A DNA stretch of 64,000 bases, from NCBI GenBank assembly GCA_036874045.1, contig CM072342.1:3618501-3682500 (forward strand), given 5' to 3'. The notes under the pieces were generated by a model. That model saw nothing but the letters and a program-made list of their open reading frames with translations, searched no databases and was not told the DNA's origin. Below, one piece after another: positions 23,101 to 36,155 of this stretch. Each line of letters opens with the position of its first letter. Within the stretch, counting starts at the first letter, position 1. This DNA comes from Cymodocea nodosa (Eukaryota; Streptophyta; Magnoliopsida; Alismatales; Cymodoceaceae). A program made the translations under genes and the position numbers.

Positions 23101-26100
23101 AACCCAGTTCCGTCAAGCAGTCTAATGTCGAGCAACGTGTATCACGACAGTCACATTCGTTGAAGTTTTTTTTTCAGTGTCACTGTCTTGTTTTCAGTTG
23201 TTTTTCATTACTGTCAGTTCCCTTGACCTTATGGCTCTCTAACTCACACCGTTAATGGTGACGTGAGATCTTCTCTTTACCAAGTTCACTAGCATTTCTG
23301 AAAGGTTAAACAACAGCAACTATGTGCATTGGGCACAAAGCTTTGAGACTATGGTGATGGCGCACTGCAAGCATCGTCATCTCCTTTTTTCGCCTCTCGA
23401 TGACAAAGATGCTTATGAAGACTGGTTGGTAGATGACTTTGCCATTGTGTCCTAGATGTTGTCTAGCATGGAACCTTTTGTTGCTCGAGGAGTTTTCATG
23501 TTAAGTCTCGCCAAGCATATGTGGGACAATCTCCGTTGTATCTATGGTCATCAAAATAATATCTCCAAGGTTTTTCAGATCTATGAGCAATTATTTCAAG
23601 TCAAACAGGGCGATCAGACTTGCTAGGAGCACTATACTTATATTTGTGGGCTCATTAATGAGCTCAATCTTTATCAGCCTTATTTTGCTAACTTGGCTAC
23701 CTCCGTTCGTCATCGTGAGGAGTTAACTGTTGCTGCCTATCTGATCAACCTCGAACTCACTATTGCCTTCCAAATCTGAGGTTCCATTTTAGGTAGTGAC
23801 ACTCTGCTAGATTTGGATGAGACATTTTCTCATGCTCTTCAGGTCTCCACTCCGTCAAAGTTGTCTGCTCTTGTTTCTGATTAGTCTGCCCTTGCTATTG
23901 GGGGGGGCATGGCTCCAGCTCTAGCTGAGGGATGGGTGGACGGTTCACTACTCGACAACGTTTCAAGTGCCAATGATGCGGCAAACTAAGATACCGGTTT
24001 GAGAAGTGTTGAGACAAATTTGACAAATTGCTTGTCGCCCATCTCACTACTAAGGCTTCTAGCATTGAGCCCTCACCTATATTTGGCCTTACTATACTAT
24101 CTTGCAGGATGACTATAATCATCTTATTCAAGCTTGTGACATTGAATCCACTGCTTTGTGGGCCTAGGCCTCCACTCCTTCAGGTATCTCCTCTACTGGC
24201 CTTGTTGTCACTCGTGATGATAGTTGGGTTATCGACTTTGGTGTCTTCTCCCATATATTAGGTATCTAATCTTTATTTGAGTGACTTTTTACCCTTCATG
24301 ACAATCCACCATCACTATTGCTAATGGTCGTTCATACCATGTATTTGGTCAGGGGGAGATTCAAGTCTCCTCTTAGATACAGTTGAATAATGTCTTTTAT
24401 ATTTTTGAGTTATCTTTCAACCTATTGTCTATTAGTGTCATAACTGTCCAATTATCTTGCTCATTTTATTTCTTTCTTTTTCATTGTACCTTTCAGGACT
24501 TGCAGACGTAGAAAATGATTGGTTTAAGGTGTAAGCAGCATGCGTCTGTGGTGTACTATTTAGTCCGTGGTGATGTTTCTCGAGGATTAGTAGCTTGCAT
24601 GACATCTACAAACTCATCTCATCTCTAGCACTCGCGTCTTGGTCATCCTTCTTTGTAGAAGCTACGTCAAGCTTTTCCTTGAATCTGTGTTTCGTCCTTC
24701 CAGTGTGAGTCCTGCCAACTTGGAAAGCATACACGTGCATCCTTCAAACGTGTGTGTCTTGCTTTCTTAGCCTCTCCGTTTGATCTTATTCATTGTGATG
24801 TTTGGGGTTCTAGTCGGGTTGTTTCTGTTAGTGGTCATTGCTATTATGTTATTTTTATTGATGACCACACTCGTGTATCTTGGGTCTATCTTCTAAAGAC
24901 TCATCGTGATGTATTGTCGGTGTTTAAAAACTTTATTGCTGAAATTAAAAATCAATTCTCTACTTGTCCCAAAATCTTGTGTATTGATAATACTCTTGAA
25001 TTTCTTTAGCATGATTTTTAGGTTGTGTGTTCTTCTCTTGGGATTATTAACCAGACCTCTTGTTCTTATACCTTCTCTTAGAATGGGGTTGTTGAGCGCA
25101 AGCATCGTCATGTTCTTGATGTTGCTTGCACTCTAATGCTTCATATGCATATTCTCAAATACTTGTGAGTTGATGCTGTTCTCACTATTGTCTATCTCAT
25201 AAACTGCATGTCTTCCACTCCATTGGGTGGTGTCATTCCTCCCCACAAACTCTTCTCCACATCAGACCATTTTCCTGTTTCTCCACGAGTTTTTGGTTGT
25301 GTTGCATTTGTCTAGGACTTATTACTTAATCTGGATAAACTCTCTCCTCGTGTCATCAAGTGTCTCTTTGTTGGTTATTCCTGCATTCAAAAGGGGTATC
25401 GAGTTTTTCACCCTCCTTCTCGTTGGTACTTCGTGTACATGGATGCCACCTTTTTTAAGGACGAGTCCTACTTCTCTAGTATTTTGGATTCCCCTCCTAT
25501 GGAGTAGGCTCCTCTTCTTCTTCCTACGTTAGTCAAGCTTGATCATCCCACTCATTCTGATGAGCTGTCCGTGTTAGATGTCCTTGTGCCACCTCCCTTG
25601 CAGGTTTATCATCATTAGACGCTACTGATTCCAGCTGCTCCCGACCTCTCCTCGACCTCTACCTACGAGTCCTCACCCTCTACCTCTAGTGACTTAACCA
25701 TTGCCCTTTGAAAAGGTACTCATTCTTGCACTTTACATCCCCTCTCTAATGTTACTTTTTATGCTCGTCTTAATGATATTTTTCACAACTTTTTTTTTCC
25801 ATTACCACTGAGTCTTTACCTAGGGATCATCATGAGGTACTCCAGTTTCCTCATTGGAAGGTAGCTATAGATAAGGAGATAGAGGCCTTGCTCTCTCGAG
25901 GCACATGGGATCTATTTCCGTGTCCTAAAAGGGCTAACATTGTTTCTTGTCGATGGGTCTACACTATCAAGCGGTATCCTGATGGCAATGTGGCACACTA
26001 CAAGGTTGGCCTTGTTGCTCGTGGTTTCTCCCAAGCATTTGACCTCGATTACTTCGAGACATTTTCCCTAGTGGTACGTCTCGATTCTATTCATGTCCTT

Positions 26101-29100
26101 GGCCATCAATCAGTCTTGGACTGTTTTCCAACTTGATGTCAAAAATGCTTTTTTGTATGATGATCTTGAAGAGTAGGTCTTCATGGAGCAACCTCTTGGA
26201 TATGTTGCTCAGGGGGAGTTCAATGTGTGCTTACTCAACAAGGCTATCTATGGCTTGAAGTAAAGCCTCAAGACGTGGTTTGACAGGTTTAATAGTGTGA
26301 TGTGGAGTGGTGGGTTTGATAGCTGTCGAGTTGACCCATCACTTTTCATCAAGAAAACCACACAAGATGTGATTATTTTAGTAGTATATGTTGATGATAT
26401 ACTCCTCACAAGGGATGACATACAGGGCATTGAAGACACAAAACATTTTCTTTTGTCTTACTTTGCTACCAAAGATATAGGCAAACCCTGATACTTTCTA
26501 GGTATAGAGTTTGCTTACTCCAAGGGCTCTATTTCTTTGTCTCAGAGGAAATATGTTCTTAACTTGCTCAAGGAGATAGAACTTGAAGGGTGTAAACCTG
26601 AGAGCACTCCCATTGAGTAGGATCATCTATTGTGGTAGGATGACTCTCCATCTTATGAAGATCCAACAAGATATAGAAGATTTGTGGGAAAACTAATCTA
26701 TCTCACCAATACTAGGTCAGACATTACATTTGCTATCAATCTCCTTAGTCAGTTTATGCATGCTCCTAAGGTTATTCATTAGCAATGTGTGATATGAGTT
26801 CTTGCCTACCTTAAGAAAGCATCAGGAAGGAGATTTCTGTACAAGAAGCATGGCCACCTTCAGGTTGAAGGTTATTCAGATGCTGGATATGCAGGCGATA
26901 GGGCAACTACGAAGTTAACCTTTGGTTTTTGCACTTATGTTGTAGGAAATTTGGTTACGTGGAGAAGCAAAAAGTAAAATGTAATTTCTAAGTCTAGTGT
27001 AGAAGTCAACTATAAGGTCATGTCCCAAACTACCTCTGAGTTGATTTGTTTCAAGACTTTACTCAAAGAGCTTGGTGTTGAAGTTCACTCTCCAATGTTT
27101 ATGTTTTGTAATAACCAAGCTAATATTCACATTGCCAGCAACCACACCTTTCATGAGAGAACTAAACATGTTGAAGTGGATTGTCATTTCATTAGAGACA
27201 ATGCACTCAAGCGAGTTATTTGTACACCTTTCACCCACTCTGAAGATCAAGTGGCTAACATTTTCACTAAAAGAGTTAAGATTGGGTTGTTTGATAAACT
27301 ATGTAATAAGTTGAGCATGTTTGATGTGTATGCTCCAACTTGAGGGAGAGTGTTTATGTTGTTAGTGTTTATGTTCTTTGTAATATGGAGGATATATTTA
27401 AGTTAAATGGATTCTCCTCTTGTCCAGGTTATTTATACCCTTGTTACTTCTTACTTTCAATCCAATTAACCTAGTTTGTACAAATACAAAACTTATAAAG
27501 GATGTTATTTATATCATTAAAGTATGATGGATGAAGTGGATAAATGTTTCTAGAGGATGTTAGGAATTATGAGAAAAGATTTATATTTATGTAATTCAAC
27601 TGAAAATTTGACCATAAATAGAAATACATAAAAAAAAAGATTCATGTAGTGACTATACATAGTTGGATTATGACATGAGTTGTTGTCGTTGTTTATTAAT
27701 ATAATTTTTCTTGTCTCAATTAAGTGAATATTTTATTAGATCCATTTAATTATATATACATTTTTAAGGTTTTTCCTTGTAAAAAACTTAAATATATATT
27801 TTTTGACAGAATATTACTGAAATATAAAATCGTACATATTACTGAAATATACATATTAGCAGTATCACACTTCATATTTTGATGTTATCTTAGGATTACT
27901 TTTGTATTTTAACGTTATCTAGGAAATAGTAATAAAGCTAGAAGTGTATATAATTACTATTAAATATCTATAAATATATATAATATATCAATGAAAAATA
28001 AAAAATGAATATTTAAATAGGTGCTTAGGCATCTTCACTTATGACATAGGCACATTGGAGCCCTAATAAGTATGGTTTTGAGTACAATGTCCCTTTGGCT
28101 AATGGGTATATAGGTTTTTAGTAAGACTATGATATGGATATTTCAATCAAATAGTAGACTTAGAATCTCATCTATTATTGTTTTGAGAAAATTTCTATCA
28201 TCATTTTGTTAGACTTAGTAGTTTATGTATAATGGGTTTAGTCACACATTACTAAAGTCTTATTTGGATCTTCTTTATAGCCTCTATATAAGAGGCATTA
28301 TGTTATTATTAATAGGATACAATCTCTTTGAGCATTTCATTTATTTTACATGGTATTAGAGCTTAGGTTTTAAAGGTCCATTAAGTCTAATGTTCTAGAT
28401 AGGGAGGAGGGAAATTCTAACCTTCACCCTCCTCTCTCCCTATTATGACTATTGATGACCTCTATTTGCCACCACTCCCCCTAAAATTCAACCATCACAC
28501 AAAGGCAACGGAGTCAGACTTGCCCTGGCAAGCATTGTCCCCTCTATGTATGTCAATATCTAACATGCATATATCATCTCTACATGCTCTTGGTAGCATC
28601 GTAGCTCTTGCCATTGCCTGTACCCATTAGGATTGTAGAGGTGGGATAGACTTTTGTAGATGAAAGTAGGAGGAGAAGAGGAGAAAAGAAAAAGAAAGGA
28701 AAAAGGAGGAAAGAAGAAGAAAAAATTAGGAAATAAGTGGGAGAGAGGAATAGAAAAAAGGACGGTGAAAAAAAAGAAAAAAAAGAAAAAAAAGGAAAGA
28801 AAAAGAACAAGGAGACAAAAAGTTCTTTAATATTTCATTATCAATCTCCAAATTAGAAAATTTTGAGGTTTTGTGGAATATCTTAATTAACAATCCACAT
28901 TATTTGGGGTTTTATAGATAATTTAAAGTTAATAATCCATATCTTTTTTGGATGATTGATAATGTGTGTGTATGCAAGTTTTCTTATGTGGTCAACTAGA
29001 ATTTAATCAATTTTCTTACTTACACTTCTATTTGTCTACTATGTACCTCTTTCTTTATTTTGTTTTAGTTTTAATTATGTATGGGTTTATTTCAAGTTGT

Positions 29101-32100
29101 ATGCTCCAATTTGAGGGGAGTGTTAGAGTTAGTAGTATTATGTGCAGTGGGTTTAGTTCTACATTGCTAGAGTTTTATTTGAGTCCTTTTTGTAGCCTCT
29201 ATATAAGAGACCTTATTTTATTGTTAATGAGATACAATTGCTTCCATCATGTCATTTATTTCCACAGTTGTTTTTCTACAAAATAATCTCTATAAACAAA
29301 AAGGTAACCTATAACCATTTTGCATTCGGGTTGGAGCTTCAAATTTTGCATTACCATTTCTTGCTTAAGCACACTGCACCCATGGTCCTTCCCCTTTACA
29401 ACTTAAGTGAATGGAAGTCCTGAATTTTGTTTGTTGAAGAAATATCTGTTGATTTGTATCTGTTTTTCAAGAATTTCTTGATATATTGATTCTCTTTGGA
29501 CTTGTGAATGCTGCTTTTGAAAAACAGGCAACCAATATTGAGTATGATGAGCATAAGGGGAGAATAGCTATTGGACGCTTGCATGCTGGTACATTGCAAA
29601 AAGGCATGGAAGTCAGGGTGAGTACCTAGCATGCATTGCTTTGCATTTTTGTCACTTTATAACATCTTGCTAGAATTTAACATCAGATATTGATTAGTTG
29701 TTTCAATAGGTCATGGTATGCATTTTAGGTATTCAGTGAGCAGCATCAGAATAAGCAATGTTGGATATGTCAATTTTCCTATCACCAAATTTCAGTTTCT
29801 GTATTAGTACATATCTCAGAATTCATAACTTAAATGTATTGTTGTATGATTCTTGATTGACACTAGATAATTTAGTCAAGCTGTTGGTAGGTGAATTTGA
29901 TTTTGCTAAGGTTGCATTTGGAATTGTAGTTGGGATTATAGTTTTTTTCAGTTATGGAAAGTAGTACCGTTTACAGTTTTTGGTGATTTTTGTGTAAAAA
30001 AAATATAATATCATTCTTGGAAACGTAACTTTGCCCATGGAGGTTTGTCTCTTCATAGTTGATCTCAAGCTTGAATAAAGGAGGAATGTTAACATTAGGT
30101 AAGTTGTAAAAATTTGTCGATTCTTTATGAACATAAATCTTAATGACTAATCTTATATTGTGTGATTATGATTTAGATTGTTATTATATTCTTGGAAACA
30201 TAATCAATGTTTCACAACTTTTTCTAAGGTCTCCCATTAGCTCTTTGAAAGTATTAGATCTAAATTGAAAAGAAGTAGCATTTTCAAAGAAAAGGAACCA
30301 CTAGGTTTGCTTGGAAACACGTTTTAAAAACACTTACTGAAAAAGTTACATTAGGACTGTAGTTCCACATGCTGCCTAAGTTTTTAGTCTTTCTGCACTC
30401 ATGTGTATCCTTATTATATAAATGTTTTGAAAGATGTAAATCCGTTGTATTGAGTTCTGATAGATATCACAATATGCAACCCTGATAGAATGCCTAACAA
30501 GATGAAAATGTGCTTTTCCATGACTATGATACTAACGTCAAATTTCAATTTGTGCAGGTTTGCACACCTGATGAATCTTGCCGTTTTGCAAAAATCAGCG
30601 AGCTTTTTGTATACGAGAATTTCTCAAGGGTCCCAGCCAAAGTTGTGGAGGCTGGTGACATTTGTGCAGTTTGTGGAATCAGTGACATTACGGCAAGTGA
30701 ACATGCATTTGTTTTGAATTAAAAAGACTTGGTTTTTGGTGCTGATTGGTTCACAATCTTATTAGCAGTATTTATTAAATTTGACATTTTCAAACCAATA
30801 TCTCATTTTTGTTTGAATTGGCTGAATTTTGCTCCACATTTATTTTATTTCAATTCCTAGGACATTTCACTTTTTATTGTAATTTTATTCTCTACTATTG
30901 CAGATTGGTGAGACAATAGCTGATAAAACTTCAGGAACTGCATTACCAAAAATCAAGGTGGAGGAGCCAACAGTTAAAATGTCATTTTCTGTCAACATTT
31001 CACCTTTTGTTGGCCGTGAGGTATGTATGACTCATTTTTCAACTAGCTTCTTGTAGAAGCAATCTCGTTGCAGAAGTGTTTCAAACTGAACAAATATGCA
31101 ACTTCTGGTAAAAGTTCCTAGATTTTATGGCATGAAAAATGGTATTGTAGATTCTGGGAGAAGCTAGGTGAATTATGCTTCTCCCAGAAATTTTTAGTTT
31201 TTATAATTTTTTCCGACATTGTTCATTTATTGAATTTACAATAGAATCATGACATAATCACAGACATGCCACAGGGTTTTCAAAAACATTTTTAAGTCGT
31301 GCTGCAGCAGCATCCCAGTGAATAATTCCTTCAAGTCTCTGGTAAAAACAAAAAAAGTATCAAAAATCAGAAAATATATTTTTATGGACTTAACAAAAAC
31401 ATTTTTTTGTTTCAAAAATTTGATCATCCATGCTAAATTGATTCCAACAATACGTTGATTTCACTTATATTTTTTCGACAATATTGCCACATTCTACATT
31501 GATCTAGAAGCTGTTTTGGCTTTGTCATCACTTTTTTCATAAACTTCCAGTGTCAAGCTCTAGAAGCTAACTAGAATTTGTTTCTTGGTGCAATGCTCCT
31601 AAGTAGACCCTATATCATCTTTGTCATGTGAAATGCTTCTTAAAATGATATTGTTAATGTTTTGTTTTGATAAGTAGTATAAATAGAGTTACATTGTGAT
31701 GATACCCTTTTGTTAATTGATGGTGGTACATTTAGATTCGGCAATCAAGCCATAAGAAAAAAATGATAAAACTCTAAATTTATTATTAAGTTAACAACAA
31801 CGATGAATATATGATAAAAATGATTGATTGTAGTTGAAGGGTTTGTTAGTCGTTTAACAACTATTGCATAAGAATACCAGCGACTCAACTGGCAAAAATA
31901 AGAATAACAACAATAAAGTAAAAAAGGGTTTCCAATTGCACTTGCAATTCCACTTCTTATCAATATCATATTTATCAAGGTCGGCAGGGTCCAGGCATAA
32001 TTTGGTCATACCTGGATTGCTCACCTCTTCTTGTTTTACTTAAGGGTATCTTTTGTCGGGATTTTAATTGTATATATATATTAATGGAATATTACTGAAA

Positions 32101-35100
32101 TATGCATAATTATTGAAACATATATTCATATGTATTTTAAAATTTACACATTAGGATTGTTAAATTTCATATTTTGATGTTATCTTAAGAATATCTATGT
32201 ATTTCAATGTTATTTAAAAAATAATAAAGCTAAAAACATACATAATTATATTAAATATTTATAAACATATATAATGTATAGTTGTAAGGTAAGCTTGCTA
32301 TTTACATAATAAAGGTACTTTTCAGGGAAAATTTGTTACAAGTCGAAACCTTAGAGATAGACTTTACCGTGAGGTTGAAAGGAATTTGGCAATGAAAGTT
32401 GATGATGGAGAAACGGCAGATACATTTATTGTCAGTGGGCGAGGCACCCTACATATTACAATATTGATTGAGAACATGTAGGACATTTTCCTTTTTTCTT
32501 TTTTACTTTTGTGTATGTATTGATGTAATAAATTTTTTTTACCTAAATAGGAGAAGAGAAGGATACGAATTTATGGTAGGACCACCAAAGGTCATAAACA
32601 AGAAGAATGGTGAGAAGCTGCTGGAGCCTTTTGAGGTGATGAACTGATGATCTTATGAAGTGGAAGAAAGTTTCTAAAGAATCTTTATCAATATTTTTGG
32701 ATTATTTATAACATTTCATCTGACCTCTATGCCTCTATGGTCCATATACAGATTGCTACTGTGGAGGTACCAGAAAACTACATGGGGCCGGTAGTTGAGC
32801 TCTTGGGGAAAAGGCGTGGGCACATGTTAGATATGCAAGGACTTGGGTAAATTATTTTTATCACTCAGGAAATTTTTTTAATGTATATAGAAGCATAAGA
32901 GAAACCAGATACATAAGTCAACACAGAAGCAGGTCTGGATTTGACATACCATTTATCAGTTGATGTAGCTGTGTTTTTTTTCATCAAACAGGGTATGTAA
33001 CTCTGTTTCCGATTAAAAAGCAACATGATTTTTTGCAACACTTAAAATCAGTTGTGACTTTTGAATTGCAAATTGCATGAGTAATAATGGAATTAACACT
33101 ATTTTTGCTGCACTTCCATACTTCAGAACACTAGTTTCCTTCTTATTTGACTTTGGCTTTCCAAAATGTGAATATTTCAGCATTGGTGGAAACATTGACA
33201 GAAATGTGGTTGAATTAAGTGGAAATTTTAGATAAGTTGCCCATCAAGAGGCACATGCATACCTATGACGTTTTCATAAAATTATTCTGTGAATGATCGA
33301 AAATTCATGACTTCTTTTATCTTAAGTACTTTGAAATCCCAAGGCTTGCTCTCTTCATGTGAATTTTGTTCTTTTATTATTAGTGTTGGTAGTGCACATT
33401 TAGTATTTATTATCTTTTTCAGTGAATATGTTCTCCAGACTTTGCATTAATTTGTCAAACACTCATAACTAGGTGGAAAACCAACTTAAATTGGCTGTAT
33501 TAGTGCTTTGCTTTACCATCTCTCAATCCAAGATTATTACAAATAATTATATAGTACCAAAAAAAGTTAGATATTTGAAATCACTTTAAGAAATGATTGT
33601 TAGAAATCATTATTTTACTATCATTTGTGGACTATGGAAAATTTTGTAGGATATTTATATTAGTTTCTCATGATCTAGAAGCACTTAACAGAGATCATTT
33701 TCTTGTATATTCTAAGAAGGGATGTTGATGTCATTAGTTTTCTGCTTAGGGGCAATAGTGCTAGAAAAAGGTAGATCAAAAATCTGACTTTCATTAGAGA
33801 TTTATTAAATATTAGGAGGGAGATATCTACAATTATTCATATCAATCTGCTACAGAGACATGTTGAATCTCATATGTCAAAAAGGTTTATAATTCAATTA
33901 ATATTAAATCCAGCTATGGGTTTTGAGAATCTTGTCTGTTTGACGTTAAAAAATTTAAGTTTTACCTGCTTTCTTTTTATGGCCACAATAGGTGTATCAG
34001 GGAATAACATGTCATTGGAAGGGAGAGTGTTGAACATATATTAGACCATATCTTAGCCTACTCTCAATTTTATACTCCTTAGTTACGACTTGATGAAGGT
34101 AAACATCTTTGGAAATATGATATTAAAGGTTTGGTTTGCTGATAGTCCCTTTATCTAAGACGAACTTCTTCATGTGAATATCATTTTAATGTAAAATAAC
34201 ATTACATTTCTTTTCTTTGATCATAAAATTCAAAATATCCCTTGGTATTGAGGGATCAATTACATTATTAATGTTAAATGGCTTAATGATTATATGGATA
34301 TCCATGTAACCTAGGATTTTGGAGAGCCTTATATATTTGTAATCATTAGTGTTTATCAATGTTTTATCTTATTTTCTTCTCTTCTAACATGATGCCAGGG
34401 CCATGTTTTAAACCATAATTATCTACAACCAACAGTGACCACCCTTCACCACCCAACTATATTGAACAGCCTCTTCTTCAGTGGCCATTCGTACCAGGCC
34501 CAAAAGGGTCTTCTGTCACAAGTGTCAAACCCTAAATGGCTATCAATTATCATCATGAGCCCCTAGGGTACCCTCCACTACCATCAATCGCTAGGGGATC
34601 TTCCAACATTGCCAATAGGGGGCTTCTAGCCTCTGTCTCATGGTCAATAATAGGGGGGAGACCCTAGCTGCCCTGCTACTGTTTGCCTAGGAAATTTCTT
34701 GATCGTACCATTTATTTTGTTGATGTTTTCAGGACAAACAACCCTCATATCAGTTCCGAATTCTCTACTTGCCTATTTGTTCAAGTTGCCTCTCTCACAT
34801 CGTCGTCAATTTTTTTCATTGTTAGATACATTAAATTTATCCTCATAGAAATGGCTTCCTCCTCTGTTAAAGCAAGCATCTAGGCACCGTGTAAGTGCTG
34901 ATTAAGTGGCTAGGCATTTCTGGACGATGCCTAGGCATGTGCAATACCTTGTAGGACTTAATTGGATCTTTGTTGGACCTATTTAGGCATTTAAAAAAAG
35001 ATATAATACTATGTAAGGTGTTTTTAATGTTTTAAAGCAAGGATCTTTTTATTTTAGTATCATTTAGACTTTGGATCTTTTATTTTGTTATTATATATTG

Positions 35101-36121
35101 ACTTTTATCACATGTTAATTTATAAGTTGACTTTTAAACATTATATTATTGTGTTTTTTGTTTAAACATTTTTATAAATTAATTTACACCATTTATTTAT
35201 GTAATTTAATTATTGACATACATAAAAATATATAAATAAGTGAATAACTATATATATATGTATGTATATAGGGAATAATGTATTTGTAGACACTCACAAC
35301 TAAATTGTTGTAGGTGCCTACAAATATTAATGATCATGTGTGTCTTCCCTTGCCTTTATGTGTCTCCTCGTTAGTGCTCACATCAAACATCACCTTGTCT
35401 ATACATCTCTTCATCCATGATCATCAAACATCTCCTCCTTTGGCATCTCTGTTCGTCAACAAACATCTATAGTTCAAGTTTGTGCATCATCGGTGTTCTA
35501 CGTTGGCTTCTATGCACCTTCCCCTTTTGTGTTGTCAAAAAAATGTGCATCATCGTTGGCACATCTCCTCTAGTGTGTTGAGTCTAAGTTCTATTGAGTC
35601 ACGCAAGCATAAATATTAGAATTAGCATAGATGTTGGATGCATCTTTCACACCTTCCAAATGTTGAACAGAGCCTCCAAACCTCCCATGCTTCCCTTATC
35701 CCCTTCCAAACATCAGAACTTCATGGAATGTCCACACCTCCAACACCCCCCCTCCCTCTCCCTCCCTATGAATTGACATAAATGCTAAAACCTCTCTTAA
35801 CCCTACTGTGAATGAACTTCTATCCTCTTTCTTCTTCTTCACCTCCCTCCCCCTGCATCTGTAAACCGACATAAATGCTAAAACCTCCTTCACCCTTACT
35901 ATGAATGATGCCTTTTAGATAAACTTCTGCTCTTACCGTGCCTTACTCTTCTCCCCCTTTGTCAAGTGTTGAGCCTCCCATACTTGTTGTCAGCCATTGC
36001 TTCCCCTCTCAGTGAAGGATGTCCAATGCCTTCTTCTCACTCATGCATCTGTCACGTGCATGCATTTGGCCCTTCCTCTCTGATGGATGTTGAAATTTAA
36101 TTCTAATCATCCATTTAGGCA

Positions 36122-36155
<34 letters not shown>

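Larger units (their letters stand above)
22557..27482 (+). mobile_element. Ty1/copia LTR retrotransposon nested in the LINE, decayed but structurally complete
   Basis: Two 123-bp direct LTRs (22557-22679 and 27360-27482), TG...CA ended, differ at about 7 sites (about 94% identity). Both sides carry the 5-bp target duplication AATAC (22552-22556 and 27483-27487). After the 5' LTR, TGGTATC starts a primer site like the initiator-Met tRNA site; before the 3' LTR there is a purine tract (GAGGGAGAG). Domain order is gag (about 23290-23900), integrase (about 24760-25500, [17 protein letters not shown]), reverse transcriptase (about 25860-26560, VYVDDILL), then RNase H (about 26640-27340, [20 protein letters not shown] fragment region). 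This is copia order. In-frame stops break it throughout, several where CAG or CAA is expected (for example 25007-25009 and 26261-26263). Non-functional. Confidence 0.93.

Noticed and set aside
28580..28810. Phe/Ser-rich minus-strand open frame
   Set aside because: Artefact of the purine-rich tract inside the miniature LTR element; no real protein features.
30490..30722. TypA exon 7 reading on to a stop at 30720
   Set aside because: The conserved protein continues DIT-IGET in the next exon, so a GC donor at 30693 explains the data better than a truncated protein.
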